Source of the DNA: Mucilaginibacter gossypii
GTDB lineage: Bacteria > Bacteroidota > Bacteroidia > Sphingobacteriales > Sphingobacteriaceae
Assembly: GCF_900100945.1 (NCBI RefSeq)
Contig: NZ_FNCG01000001.1
Coordinates: 496,001 to 560,000, forward strand
Direction: 5' to 3'
DNA: 64,000 nt
Shown here piece after piece: positions 25,370 to 33,817 of this stretch. The notes below the pieces were generated by a model. The model searched no databases, was not told where the DNA came from, and was given only the letters and a program-made list of their open reading frames with translations. The first letter of the stretch is position 1. Each line of letters starts with the position of its first letter. The position numbers were made by a program, and so were the translations under genes.

Positions 25370-26413
25370 ATGAAATTTTTCAGGAAGTACATTTTTCCGG
25401 CACTGTATGGCCTACTGGTTTATTTTACCATCAGGCTATTGCATGATACTGACATTGGTCAGCATTTTTGGGAAAGAGATTTTTATGTTAATGGCATTGA
25501 AATGGCCTGTTCAATATTGGTTGGCTATTTGGCAATCTATATTTTTGAACGGCTTTTTAAGTACTATGACAGGCACCGGACGGTACAGCTATCCTACGGG
25601 GCTGTAGTTAGGGAGTTGGCCATATTGGTGGGAGCAAATTTGATATTAGTGAACGTCGTATTTGTTCCGATGGTCATGGCTCTGCACGTAAGCCAGGGCA
25701 TAGATGAGCTAATACCCTGGGCAGATGTGGCTGATATTAACATGATCCCCACTTTGTACGCTATTGTTTATTATGGAATTGCACGTAGCAGTACCTGGCT
25801 AAAGGCTTATGTAAATAATAAGATGCAACTGGAAAAGTTAACCAACGACCAGCTGGAAACTGAATTGAAGTTTCTAAAAGCTCAATATCATCCGCATTTT
25901 TTATTTAATGCCCTGAATACTATTTATTTCCAGATGGATGAAGATGTGCCCGGCGCAAAAAAGAGTACCGAGTTACTATCGAGCCTGTTGCGCTATCAGC
26001 TTTATGACCAACACCAGCAAGTGCCCGTTAAGCAGGAGCTGGAGTATCTTGAAAATTATATCCGCCTGCAGCAGATCAGGGCGAGCAGCAAAATGCAGCT
26101 CAGTGTTAATTTTGAAGGATGTTTAACGGATCAGCTCATCTTTCCGCTGCTTTTGCTTCCACTGGTTGAAAACGCCTTTAAATATATAGGTGGTGAATAT
26201 AAAATAGCCATTGAAGGCTGCATTATTGACAATAGATTTGTTTTTAAAGTTTATAATGATGTACCCGCGAATATGAAAGCCCCCGATAATTACAGCGGTA
26301 TTGGTTTGGAAAACTTAAGCCGCAGGCTGCAATTGCTTTATCCGGATAAACATAAACTAACTGCTGGCCGCGAAGAAGATCATTATACAGCAATACTTGA
26401 ATTGAATATTTAG
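25370..26413 (+). CDS. LytS/YehU-type sensor histidine kinase
   Basis: 347 residues: four hydrophobic segments in the first ~150 residues form the sensor, then a short coiled linker, then the His_kinase domain with QYHPHFLFNALNTIYF (phospho-accepting histidine near 172) and LLPLVENAFKY as the N-box. The C-terminal ATPase shows GIGLENLSRRL. No extracytoplasmic domain is evident, so it may sense membrane state or a small hydrophobic ligand. It lies 3 bases before the LytTR regulator. Confidence 0.88.
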   Translation: MKFFRKYIFPALYGLLVYFTIRLLHDTDIGQHFWERDFYVNGIEMACSILVGYLAIYIFERLFKYYDRHRTVQLSYGAVVRELAILVGANLILVNVVFVPMVMALHVSQGIDELIPWADVADINMIPTLYAIVYYGIARSSTWLKAYVNNKMQLEKLTNDQLETELKFLKAQYHPHFLFNALNTIYFQMDEDVPGAKKSTELLSSLLRYQLYDQHQQVPVKQELEYLENYIRLQQIRASSKMQLSVNFEGCLTDQLIFPLLLLPLVENAFKYIGGEYKIAIEGCIIDNRFVFKVYNDVPANMKAPDNYSGIGLENLSRRLQLLYPDKHKLTAGREEDHYTAILELNI

Positions 26414-26416
26414 AAG

Positions 26417-27115
26417 ATGGCATTAATCAGCTGCATTATTACCGACGATGAACCCTTTGCCCGTAAGGGCCTGGAAGGCTATGTTAAAAAAGCTGGCTTT
26501 TTCGACCTGAAAGCGCAATGTGAAGATGCTATGGAATTAGGAGCGTTGTTAGCGCAGCAACCTGTAGACCTGCTGTTCCTGGATATCCAGATGCCGCATT
26601 TAACCGGCGTTGAATTTATTCGTTCGCTGCCCAACCCGCCAAAAGTGATTTTCACTACTGCTTTTAAAGAATATGCTACTGATGGTTTCGACCTGGATGT
26701 GCTCGACTATCTCCTTAAACCTATACCTTTTGAGCGTTTTATGAAGGCAGCCTTTAAAGCTAAGGATTACTTTGATTTGAGGAACAATACAGATAGTGTA
26801 GATTATCTGTTTGTTAAAAGCAATGGTAAGCTCGAGAAGATAATTTTTGACGAAGTGTTGTTCATTAAAGGCATGGAAAACTATGTTGAGGTTTATACCC
26901 CGGCGCGTAAGATTATAACCCACAGTACCCTGCGGGCCTTTGCCGAAAAACTGCCTCCACGTAAATTCATGCAAACCCATAAGTCATACATTGTAGCCAA
27001 TAATAAAATTACATCGATAGAAGGAAATATGCTGCATATAGGCACATTTGAGGTGCCAATCAGCAGGCAGCTTAAAGAGCAGGTGATGCATGCGTTGATT
27101 AATCAGGGCAGATAG
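26417..27115 (+). CDS. LytTR-family response regulator
   Basis: 232 residues. Receiver domain at 1-120 with acidic pocket IITDDEP and phospho-acceptor in LLFLDIQMP (Asp56), then a LytTR DNA-binding domain from about 135 (FVKSNGKLEKIIFDEVLFI to FMQTHKSYIVANNKI). Partner of the kinase immediately upstream. The direct repeats at 24052-24086 are a candidate binding site. Confidence 0.92.
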   Translation: MALISCIITDDEPFARKGLEGYVKKAGFFDLKAQCEDAMELGALLAQQPVDLLFLDIQMPHLTGVEFIRSLPNPPKVIFTTAFKEYATDGFDLDVLDYLLKPIPFERFMKAAFKAKDYFDLRNNTDSVDYLFVKSNGKLEKIIFDEVLFIKGMENYVEVYTPARKIITHSTLRAFAEKLPPRKFMQTHKSYIVANNKITSIEGNMLHIGTFEVPISRQLKEQVMHALINQGR

Positions 27116-27176
27116 TAATCAAGTTTTAACAATAGGATCAGAAATTTCTACGCGAATTGTTTTTCATACTTGTCTC

Positions 27177-27239
27177 AATTAATCGAATTACACGAATTTT
27201 TCAATGGCGTAAATTTGAAATTAGTGTAATTAGGTTAAT
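27177..27239. repeat. Imperfect inverted repeat with tacacgaatt word
   Basis: Arms of about 23 bases (aattaatcgaattacacgaa and its near inverse aaattagtgtaattaggtta) differ at few positions. A related gcgaattacacgaat word recurs at 33644-33658 after the serA-like gene. It lies 60 bases past the LytTR gene stop. Confidence 0.55.
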
Positions 27240-27328
27240 TCGGAAAAATAGTGCGGGAGTTTTTATTTGTTCGATTCTTCTTAGAAACTGTCAAAGCTTG
27301 AAGAATATCGTTTAGAGGTAGATAAAAC

Positions 27329-27464
27329 TTCATTGCCGTTGGTTTTAACCAACGGAATAATGAGTAGCAACATGAGGGCTTCAGCCCAAATTCGCTTGCA
27401 TAATTAGGCTGAAGCCAAGACTTTTTAGCTTTTTATTCCGTTGGTTAAAACCAACGGCAATGAA
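27329..27464. repeat. 136-bp nested inverted repeat (REP/MITE-like)
   Basis: Arms 27329-27360 and 27433-27464 are a perfect 32-bp inverted repeat, and each arm itself contains the palindrome CCGTTGGTTTTAACCAACGG. Inside, GGCTTCAGCC (27378-27387) and GGCTGAAGCC (27408-27417) form a second inverted pair. No gene lies within. This looks like a paired REP element. The remaining bases to 27579 hold nothing I can name. Confidence 0.8.
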
Positions 27465-27579
27465 TATTCTGTTTTTTTAAACAGCTGCTCACCATGCATT
27501 TTAAAGTAATTTCCCTGTGTATAATTAAAACTATTTTGTAATATGCATTATTCTACTGACGCATTACTTACAAAACCTC

Positions 27580-30165
27580 ATGGGCGGCAAAAAACTGTTC
27601 AACGCTTTATCCTTTTTTTTAACGGCAGGCTTGTGCTTAGCCGGCAATATTTCATATGCTCAAACCCCTGCCGATAGTATTAAACTGGCCATTGAGCCAT
27701 CTTATAATAATGTAAGCGGTACCCACCAATTTTTTTTAGGCGATAATTACCGCAAGCTTTGGGCGGCACCCGTCACCTTGCCGGTATTTCACCTTACCGC
27801 CGAAAAGGGTGGACTTAAAATACTGCAAAGAGGCGGGGGGAAGCAAACAAAATCATTACGCCTGCAGGATCCTACCGGCCAGCAATGGGTACTGCGCACC
27901 ATTCAAAAGTATCCTGAAAAAGGTCTGCCTGTTGATCTGCGGCCAACGGTAGCCAAAGATATCCTGCAAGATCAGGTATCGGCCGCACATCCATTCTCGG
28001 CACTCACAGTACCGCCGCTGGCCGAAGCGCTTGGGGTTCCGCATTCTAATCCTAAAATTTTTTATGTACCCGATGATCCTGCTTTTGGTGAGTATCAAAA
28101 GGATTTTGCTAATCAGGTGTTTTTATTTGAAGAGCGTGAGCCGCTCGATGCCGAAAAAACGGATAATACCGAAAAGGTACAACGCAAACTGCAGGATGAC
28201 AATGATAACCGTGTTGACCAAAAGATTGTGCTGCGTGCCCGCTTGCTTGATATGCTTTTGGGCGATTGGGACAGGCACGAAGACCAATGGCGCTGGGAAA
28301 AAATAGATGGAAAACATGAAACCGTATATGAACCCGTTCCGCGCGACCGTGACCAGGTGTACTATAAAACTTCGGGCGTATTGCCCTGGATAGTAGCACA
28401 TCAATGGCTTAAATCAAAATTTCAGGGTTATAGTGACGAGATCAGGGATATCAATGGATGGAATTTCAATGCCCGCTATTTCGACCGCTATTTCCTGAAC
28501 CAGTTGAGCGAAGACGACTGGAAAGAACAGATAGCCTATGTACAAAACAAACTGACCGATGACCTGATCAAAAAAGCGGTGCATTTAATGCCCGATACCA
28601 TCTACAAACTTTCGGGGCCTGAGATCATCAGCAAAATGATAGCGAGGCGCAACATCCTGCAAAAACAGGCACTCGAATATTATAAATTCATCTCCACATA
28701 TGTAGATGTACCAGCGAGTGATAAAACGGACAAATTTACTGTGGCTCATGAAACTAATGGTGACATCACGCTTACTATAAATAAGATAAAGAAAGACGGC
28801 AGCGTTGATAAGGTTACCTACCAGCGTACTTTTAAACCCGATGTTACCAAAGAGATCAGGATGTATGGTTTTGATGGCGATGATTTATTTAAGGTGACGG
28901 GCTCAACGCCATCACCCATAACTGTGCGGATGATAGGGGGGCAGGGCATGGATACGTTTGCTGTAGACAGCAGTTTAAATAATAAAGGCAAAACCTATAT
29001 TTATGATCGTTCGGATCAAAAAAATGTACTTCCTCCTTCATCGCTGGCTAAAAACCGTACATCAACAGACACGGCGGTAAATAGCTATGATAAAACTGCC
29101 TTTAAGTTCGACAGGTTTGAGCCTATTATCCTGGCTAATTACAGTAATGATATTGGCATTTTGTTGATTGGAGGTTTCTCATACGAGCGGCACGGGTTTC
29201 GCAAGGAACCCTATGCTTTCCGCGAAGAATTTTTGACCAATTATTCACTGGGGCGTAAATCATTTTTGTTTACCTATACCGCCGACTGGAAAAAAGCCGT
29301 CGGTGAAAACGACCTGAAGATTAACCTGCTTTCGCGCGGGCCAAGCAACCTCAGCAATTTTTTCGGAATAGGAAATAACACTGTTTTTGAGAATAAGGAC
29401 GACAGGAAGATCTCCTATTATCGTAATCGCTACGACTATGTTACCGGCGACGTTTCCCTGCACCGCAGTTTTGGAAACCTACACGTGAGCGCCGGCGTTG
29501 CAGGGCAGTTTTACAACAGCAAAGCCTCCAACAACACCGAAAGATTTTTGAATGGCTATAATGCCGCGTTTCCGGATGAGAAGGTATTTGGCACTAAGGT
29601 CTACGGCGGCTTAACAGCTAATGCAACGGTTGATACGCGGAATAAACTGATCATCCCAACACAAGGCATTTTATGGACAACCACTGTAAGCGGCTTTAGC
29701 GGCGGCGGCTCGGGAAGTCACAATACTTACGGCCAGGTGTTATCGGAGTTTAGTTTCTATTTAAATCCCGACAAGGACTCGGTATTGGTAATTGCTAACC
29801 GCACCGGGTTAGGTACTACGGTAGGTAATGCAGCATATTTTCAGCAGATGAAATTAGGCGGGGCGCAAAACTTCCGCGGCTTTCATACCAACAGGTTTAC
29901 CGGTCGTACTATAGCCTATAACAACCTGGAGATGCGGTTAAAAGTATTGGATTTTACTTCATACCTGTTGCCGGGCTCATTGGGTTTAATCGGTTTTAAT
30001 GATATAGGCAGGGTATGGGTCCCCGGCGAATCATCGGACAGGTGGCACGATGGGTATGGCGGCGGTTTGTATATTATTCCAGCGCAATTGGTGCTGATTG
30101 AAGCCGTAATGGGCTTTTCAAAAGAAGGCTCGTTGCCTTATATATCTATTGGGTTTAGATTTTAA
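27580..30165 (+). CDS. Kinase-like domain fused to an Omp85-type outer-membrane barrel
   Basis: 861 residues with a signal peptide (cleavage near SYAQ, 25-28). Residues ~85-260 look like an atypical kinase: GGGKQTKSLRL, WVLRTIQK (103-110), a hinge-like VFLFEERE (180-187), the catalytic-loop-like LLGDWDRHEDQW (226-237) and a metal-loop-like PRDRDQ (254-259). LGDWDRH resembles the LMGNMDRH loop of FAM20 secretory kinases. A beta-rich segment with GGQGMDTF follows. From ~520 to the C-terminal GFRF is a beta-barrel, with the Omp85 loop motif as NFRGF. Larger Bacteroidota relatives, as I recall, carry a metallophosphatase in front; here it is absent. Kinase activity is inference; barrel and export are well supported. 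Confidence 0.7.
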   Translation: MGGKKLFNALSFFLTAGLCLAGNISYAQTPADSIKLAIEPSYNNVSGTHQFFLGDNYRKLWAAPVTLPVFHLTAEKGGLKILQRGGGKQTKSLRLQDPTGQQWVLRTIQKYPEKGLPVDLRPTVAKDILQDQVSAAHPFSALTVPPLAEALGVPHSNPKIFYVPDDPAFGEYQKDFANQVFLFEEREPLDAEKTDNTEKVQRKLQDDNDNRVDQKIVLRARLLDMLLGDWDRHEDQWRWEKIDGKHETVYEPVPRDRDQVYYKTSGVLPWIVAHQWLKSKFQGYSDEIRDINGWNFNARYFDRYFLNQLSEDDWKEQIAYVQNKLTDDLIKKAVHLMPDTIYKLSGPEIISKMIARRNILQKQALEYYKFISTYVDVPASDKTDKFTVAHETNGDITLTINKIKKDGSVDKVTYQRTFKPDVTKEIRMYGFDGDDLFKVTGSTPSPITVRMIGGQGMDTFAVDSSLNNKGKTYIYDRSDQKNVLPPSSLAKNRTSTDTAVNSYDKTAFKFDRFEPIILANYSNDIGILLIGGFSYERHGFRKEPYAFREEFLTNYSLGRKSFLFTYTADWKKAVGENDLKINLLSRGPSNLSNFFGIGNNTVFENKDDRKISYYRNRYDYVTGDVSLHRSFGNLHVSAGVAGQFYNSKASNNTERFLNGYNAAFPDEKVFGTKVYGGLTANATVDTRNKLIIPTQGILWTTTVSGFSGGGSGSHNTYGQVLSEFSFYLNPDKDSVLVIANRTGLGTTVGNAAYFQQMKLGGAQNFRGFHTNRFTGRTIAYNNLEMRLKVLDFTSYLLPGSLGLIGFNDIGRVWVPGESSDRWHDGYGGGLYIIPAQLVLIEAVMGFSKEGSLPYISIGFRF

Positions 30166-30170
30166 AATAG

Positions 30171-30202
30171 CTGCCGCGGGTTTAGCGCAGCGTAACCGGT
30201 GG
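30171..30202 (+). repeat. 32-bp dispersed repeat, second copy
   Basis: Second copy of the element at 13463-13494, starting 6 bases after the barrel-gene stop codon. It shares cgcgggttt, gcagcgtaacc and the flanking ctg with the first. Confidence 0.6.
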
Positions 30203-30626
30203 TTGAGTATGTTAAAAGCCTTCAGCTTTAGCTAAATTAACCGCATTTTTTGGTGGCGGCGTTCTGTCAGCACCTTTCGGTCAATTTTAAGTTTTAGGAA
30301 AAAAATCAGAAAAACAACCAAAAAATCACCCAAAAGCGGGGGTAAAGAAAGTGCTTTTTGAAACGCATGTTTTTATTCTCAAAAGTTTTATTCTTTGATT
30401 ATCAGCTATTAGTGGTGTTTCGGGTGGAATATTAAATTATTGATTATCAGTGTGTTTAATTTTCAATGTGTTTCATGTTTTTACACTCAAAAAATGGAAC
30501 AGTTAAAAAACGGAGTCTGCATGATTTCATTTTTTTATGGAGAACGGCGATTTTGGGACAGGCACTTTTTTACAATTATATCATAAAAATAATTACACTA
30601 TCAGTCCCATAGATTACCTGCTTTTA
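30203..30626. other. AT-rich gap before rpe
   Basis: No convincing gene. The word ttgattatcag occurs at 30395-30405 and 30440-30450, and its inverse at 59782-59792, so part of this gap is a dispersed repeat. A 30-codon frame at 30495 exists but has no supporting feature. Confidence 0.4.
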
Positions 30627-30634
30627 TATATTTG
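30627..30634 (+). promoter_or_regulatory. -7 box directly before rpe
   Basis: TATATTTG matches TAnnTTTG exactly and ends only three bases before the rpe ATG at 30638. By the SRP RNA calibration the transcript would begin at or within the start codon, that is a leaderless message. No clear TTG -33 element is seen. Confidence 0.4.
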
Positions 30635-30637
30635 CAT

Positions 30638-31288
30638 ATGAATCACCTCATAGCACCATCTATCTTAGCGGCCGATTTTGCCAACCTGCAACGCGATATT
30701 GAAATGATCAATAACAGCGAAGCCGACTGGATCCACGTTGATATTATGGATGGCATGTTTGTTCCAAATATCTCTTTTGGCTTCCCGGTTGTAAGCGCAG
30801 TAAAAAAACACGCTTCCAAACCGCTCGATGTTCACCTGATGATAGTTGACCCCGATCGTTATCTTAAGGCATTTAAAGATGCCGGTGCCGATAGTATTAC
30901 TGTTCACCAGGAAACCTGTCCGCATTTGCACCGCACCATTCAGGCTATTAAGCAATTAGGTTGCAAAGCCGCCGTGGCTATTAATCCGGCCACACCTGTA
31001 TCTACTTTGGAAGATATCCTTGCGGATTTGGACATGGTTTTGATCATGTCGGTTAACCCCGGCTTCGGCGGACAGCATTTTATTGAAAATACCTATAAAA
31101 AGATCAAAGAACTCAGGACACTAAGTGCCAAAAAAAATCCCGGTCTGTTAATTGAGATTGACGGTGGGGTGGATGCCAACAATATCACCAAACTGATAGA
31201 AGCAGGAGCAAATGTGTTTGTTGCAGGCACTTCAGTGTTCTCGTCGGCCAACCAGGTGGCCGCAATTTCAAAACTCAAACATCCCTAA
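30638..31288 (+). CDS. rpe: Ribulose-phosphate 3-epimerase
   Basis: Interconverts ribulose-5-phosphate and xylulose-5-phosphate in the pentose phosphate pathway. 216 residues from the ATG at 30638 (MNHLIAPSILAADF); an in-frame TTG two codons earlier is less likely. The TIM-barrel motifs WIHVDIMDGMFVPNISFG (metal His/Asp), DVHLMI, SVNPGFGGQ and EIDGGV are all present. A hairpin terminator follows the stop. Confidence 0.94.
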   Translation: MNHLIAPSILAADFANLQRDIEMINNSEADWIHVDIMDGMFVPNISFGFPVVSAVKKHASKPLDVHLMIVDPDRYLKAFKDAGADSITVHQETCPHLHRTIQAIKQLGCKAAVAINPATPVSTLEDILADLDMVLIMSVNPGFGGQHFIENTYKKIKELRTLSAKKNPGLLIEIDGGVDANNITKLIEAGANVFVAGTSVFSSANQVAAISKLKHP

Positions 31289-31307
31289 AAGTTATTATAA
31301 TGATAAT

Positions 31308-31339
31308 AATTAAACCAGCCCTGTAGGGTTGGTTTAATT
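31308..31339 (+). terminator. Terminator of rpe
   Basis: AATTAAACC/GGTTTAATT arms extend inward through a second paired segment GCCC/GGGT with a short loop. It starts 20 bases after the rpe stop and is followed by a T-rich tail. Confidence 0.7.
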
Positions 31340-31490
31340 ATTTGCAATCAAAGGCCCGTTTGTTGATTAATTGTATATTTTTTCAAAAAATGTAAATAAT
31401 GTCTATATATTTTGTCAAATTAATTAACTTCGGCCCAACAAAATACAAACTTCCTAATAGTGTATTTAGAACCTACAATTCGTTAATATT

Positions 31491-32558
31491 ATGAAACATA
31501 ATTTTGGTGCCGGACCTGGCATTCTACCACACGAAGTTTTAAAGCAAGCTTCAGAAGCAGTTATTGATTTTAATGGTACTGGACTCTCTTTGCTTGAAAT
31601 TTCGCACCGATCAAAAGAGTTTGAGGCCGTTTTAGACGAAGCTGTTACCCTGGTAAAAGAATTGTTCAACGTTCCTGAAGGTTATTCGGTATTGTTTCTG
31701 CAAGGCGGTGCCAGCACCCAATTTGCTTTAGCTCCTTACAACCTGTTACCAGAAGGCGGCAAAGCTGCTTATGTGGAAACCGGTGTTTGGGCTAACAAAG
31801 CTTTAAAAGAAGCCAAGTATTTTGGCGAAGTACAAATTGTAGCTTCATCAAAAGAGGCCAACTTTACTTACATCCCTAAGGATTTTGAAATCCCGGCTGA
31901 TGCTGCTTATATTCACATTACTTCTAACAATACCATTTACGGTACGCAGTTACAGGAGTTCTTTAAATCGCCAATTCCGGTGGTTTGCGATATGTCGTCA
32001 GATATTTTCAGCCGCGTGGTTAACGTTGCCGATTTTGGTTTGATTTATGCCGGTGCTCAGAAAAACATGGGTCCTGCAGGTGTTACTTTGGTTATTGTTA
32101 AGGACGACCTGCTGGGTAAAACCGGTCGCAAAATCCCCGCAATGTTCAACTACCAAACTCAAATTGAAGGTGGTTCAATGTATAATACCCCACCGGTATT
32201 TGCTATCTACGTATCAATGCTTACCCTTAAGTGGCTAAAAGCAAAAGGCGGTGTACCGGCAATTGAGCAGGAAAACATTACCAAAGCACGTGTACTTTAC
32301 GAAGAAATTGACCGCAACCCATTGTTCAAAGCAGTGGCCGCCGTTGAAGACCGTTCAAAAATGAATGTATGCTTCGTAATGGAAAACCCTGAGTTGGAAA
32401 AACCATTCCTGAAACTTGCCGAAGAACGCGGTATAGTAGGTATCAAAGGCCACAGGAGCGTAGGTGGTTTCCGCGCCTCAATTTACAACGCATTGCCAAT
32501 AAGCAGCATCTATGTGCTGATTGACGTAATGCAGGAATTTGCTGAAAAGAATAAGTAG
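31491..32558 (+). CDS. serC: Phosphoserine aminotransferase
   Basis: PLP enzyme making O-phosphoserine from 3-phosphohydroxypyruvate and glutamate. 355 residues. N-terminal [17 protein letters not shown]-phosphate contact [15 protein letters not shown], and the Schiff-base lysine in [12 protein letters not shown]. Followed 110 bases later by the serA-like dehydrogenase, giving two of the three serine-pathway steps together; serB is not here. A possible promoter lies in the A/T-rich 150 bases upstream but no box is clean. Confidence 0.94.
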   Translation: MKHNFGAGPGILPHEVLKQASEAVIDFNGTGLSLLEISHRSKEFEAVLDEAVTLVKELFNVPEGYSVLFLQGGASTQFALAPYNLLPEGGKAAYVETGVWANKALKEAKYFGEVQIVASSKEANFTYIPKDFEIPADAAYIHITSNNTIYGTQLQEFFKSPIPVVCDMSSDIFSRVVNVADFGLIYAGAQKNMGPAGVTLVIVKDDLLGKTGRKIPAMFNYQTQIEGGSMYNTPPVFAIYVSMLTLKWLKAKGGVPAIEQENITKARVLYEEIDRNPLFKAVAAVEDRSKMNVCFVMENPELEKPFLKLAEERGIVGIKGHRSVGGFRASIYNALPISSIYVLIDVMQEFAEKNK

Positions 32559-32656
32559 CCCCCTAACCCCCTAAAGGGGGAACAACAATTTTAAATAATT
32601 ACCCCCGGCCCTTAAAGATATGGAATAATCACTCCCCCTTTAGGGGGCCGGGGGGC
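32558..32656. repeat. Inverted CCCCCTAAAGGGGG pair between serC and serA
   Basis: Arms 32558-32580 and 32634-32656 are a 23-base inverted repeat with two mismatches, 53 bases apart. Each arm itself contains a self-complementary hairpin, CCCCCTAAAGGGGG (32567-32580) and CCCCCTTTAGGGGG (32634-32647). It fills nearly the whole serC-serA gap and could form a large cruciform or mRNA stem. Confidence 0.75.
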
Positions 32657-32668
32657 AAAACTTTAGAC

Positions 32669-33622
32669 ATGATCAAAATATTAGCTAATGACGGTATCGA
32701 CCCGATAGGTAAGAAAATGCTGGAAGATGCCGGCTTTTTCGTTGATACCAACAATATCCCACAGGACGAGCTTCCTGAAAAATTGAAAAACTATGATGCT
32801 ATTACCGTACGTAGCGCTACTAAAGTACGTAAGGCATTGATCGACGCTACCCCTAATCTTAAACTGATTGGTCGTGGTGGTGTAGGTGTTGATAATATTG
32901 ATGTTGATTATGCCAAAGAAAAAGGCATTGGTGTTTACAACACGCCAGCATCTTCTTCATTATCAGTTGCTGAGTTGGTGTTCGCCAGCTTATTTGGCGC
33001 TGTACGCTTTTTACCTGATAGCAACCGTAAAATGCCTGTTGATGGCGGTACCAAATTTAACGACCTGAAAAAAGCTTATGCTAAAGGCGTTGAGCTTCGC
33101 GGTAAAACTTTAGGTATCGTAGGTTTTGGTCGTATCGGCAGGGAAGTAGCTAAAATAGCTATCGGTGTTGGTATGGATGTTTTAGCTTATGATCTTTTTG
33201 ATTTTAACCCCGAGCTGGATCTTGTTTTAGGCGGTGGTATCACTGTTAAAGCATCTGTTAAAAAAGCTACTCTTGATGAAATCATCACTACTGCAGATTT
33301 CATTACCCTACATACTCCATTTATCGACAAAGCCCTTTTTGGTGCTGAGGAATTGGCTAAAACTAAAAAAGGTGTTGGCCTGGTAAACATCTCACGCGGT
33401 GGTTTAATTGATGAACTTGCTTTGGTTGACGCTCTAAACAGCGGCCAGGTTTCATTTGCAGCACTTGACGTGTTCGACAATGAGCCAGCCCCTCGCGCTG
33501 AAATCTTAACCCATCCAAAAATTTCCTTAACCCCACACATTGGTGCTGCTACCAATGAGGCTCAGGAAAGGATCGGTGTAGAGCTTGCAAGCTTAATTAT
33601 CGAGCATTTCAAAAAAGCATAA
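32669..33622 (+). CDS. serA: D-3-phosphoglycerate dehydrogenase, short form
   Basis: 317-residue D-isomer 2-hydroxyacid dehydrogenase. NAD motif LGIVGFGRIGREVAK is near 150-165, the catalytic arginine lies in NISRGGLIDE, glutamate in DVFDNEPAP and histidine in PHIGAAT. There is no C-terminal ACT or ASB domain, so the serine-inhibited regulation of long SerA proteins is absent. Placement after serC supports the serine pathway rather than another hydroxyacid substrate. Confidence 0.88.
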   Translation: MIKILANDGIDPIGKKMLEDAGFFVDTNNIPQDELPEKLKNYDAITVRSATKVRKALIDATPNLKLIGRGGVGVDNIDVDYAKEKGIGVYNTPASSSLSVAELVFASLFGAVRFLPDSNRKMPVDGGTKFNDLKKAYAKGVELRGKTLGIVGFGRIGREVAKIAIGVGMDVLAYDLFDFNPELDLVLGGGITVKASVKKATLDEIITTADFITLHTPFIDKALFGAEELAKTKKGVGLVNISRGGLIDELALVDALNSGQVSFAALDVFDNEPAPRAEILTHPKISLTPHIGAATNEAQERIGVELASLIIEHFKKA

Positions 33623-33667
33623 CACGAATTTGCTCTAATTAGAGCGAATTACACGAATACAAACTAT

Positions 33668-33710
33668 AAAACAAACAGCACGAATTTCATCAATTCGTGC
33701 CGTTTGTTTT
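33668..33710 (+). terminator. Terminator of the serine genes
   Basis: A 19-position stem, AAAACAAAC then GCACGAATT with one mismatch, closes on a 5-base loop and ends in GTTTGTTTT. It is 45 bases after the serA stop. A smaller palindrome GCTCTAATTAGAGC sits at 33632-33645. Confidence 0.75.
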
Positions 33711-33717
33711 ATATCTT

Positions 33718-33810
33718 ATGTCATTAGGAGCGTAGCGTGGCAATCGCATGCTTTACAGGGCAGCTATGCTTCCGTGCGATTGCTTCGTTTCTCGCAATGA
33801 CATCGAATAT
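33718..33810. repeat. Inverted gtcattgcgag...caatcgca element
   Basis: The left side (tgtcattaggagcg...gcaatcgca) and the right side (tgcgattgcttcg...caatgaca) are imperfect inverted repeats about 90 bases across. A related gtcattgctgagttacgaag occurs at 59226-59245. Elements of this wording are widespread between genes in Sphingobacteriaceae. Confidence 0.65.
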
Positions 33811-33817
33811 TATGTAT

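Noticed and set aside
30495..30587. 30-codon frame before rpe
   Set aside because: No promoter, no amino-acid bias pointing to a leader peptide, and it ends before the rpe promoter box.
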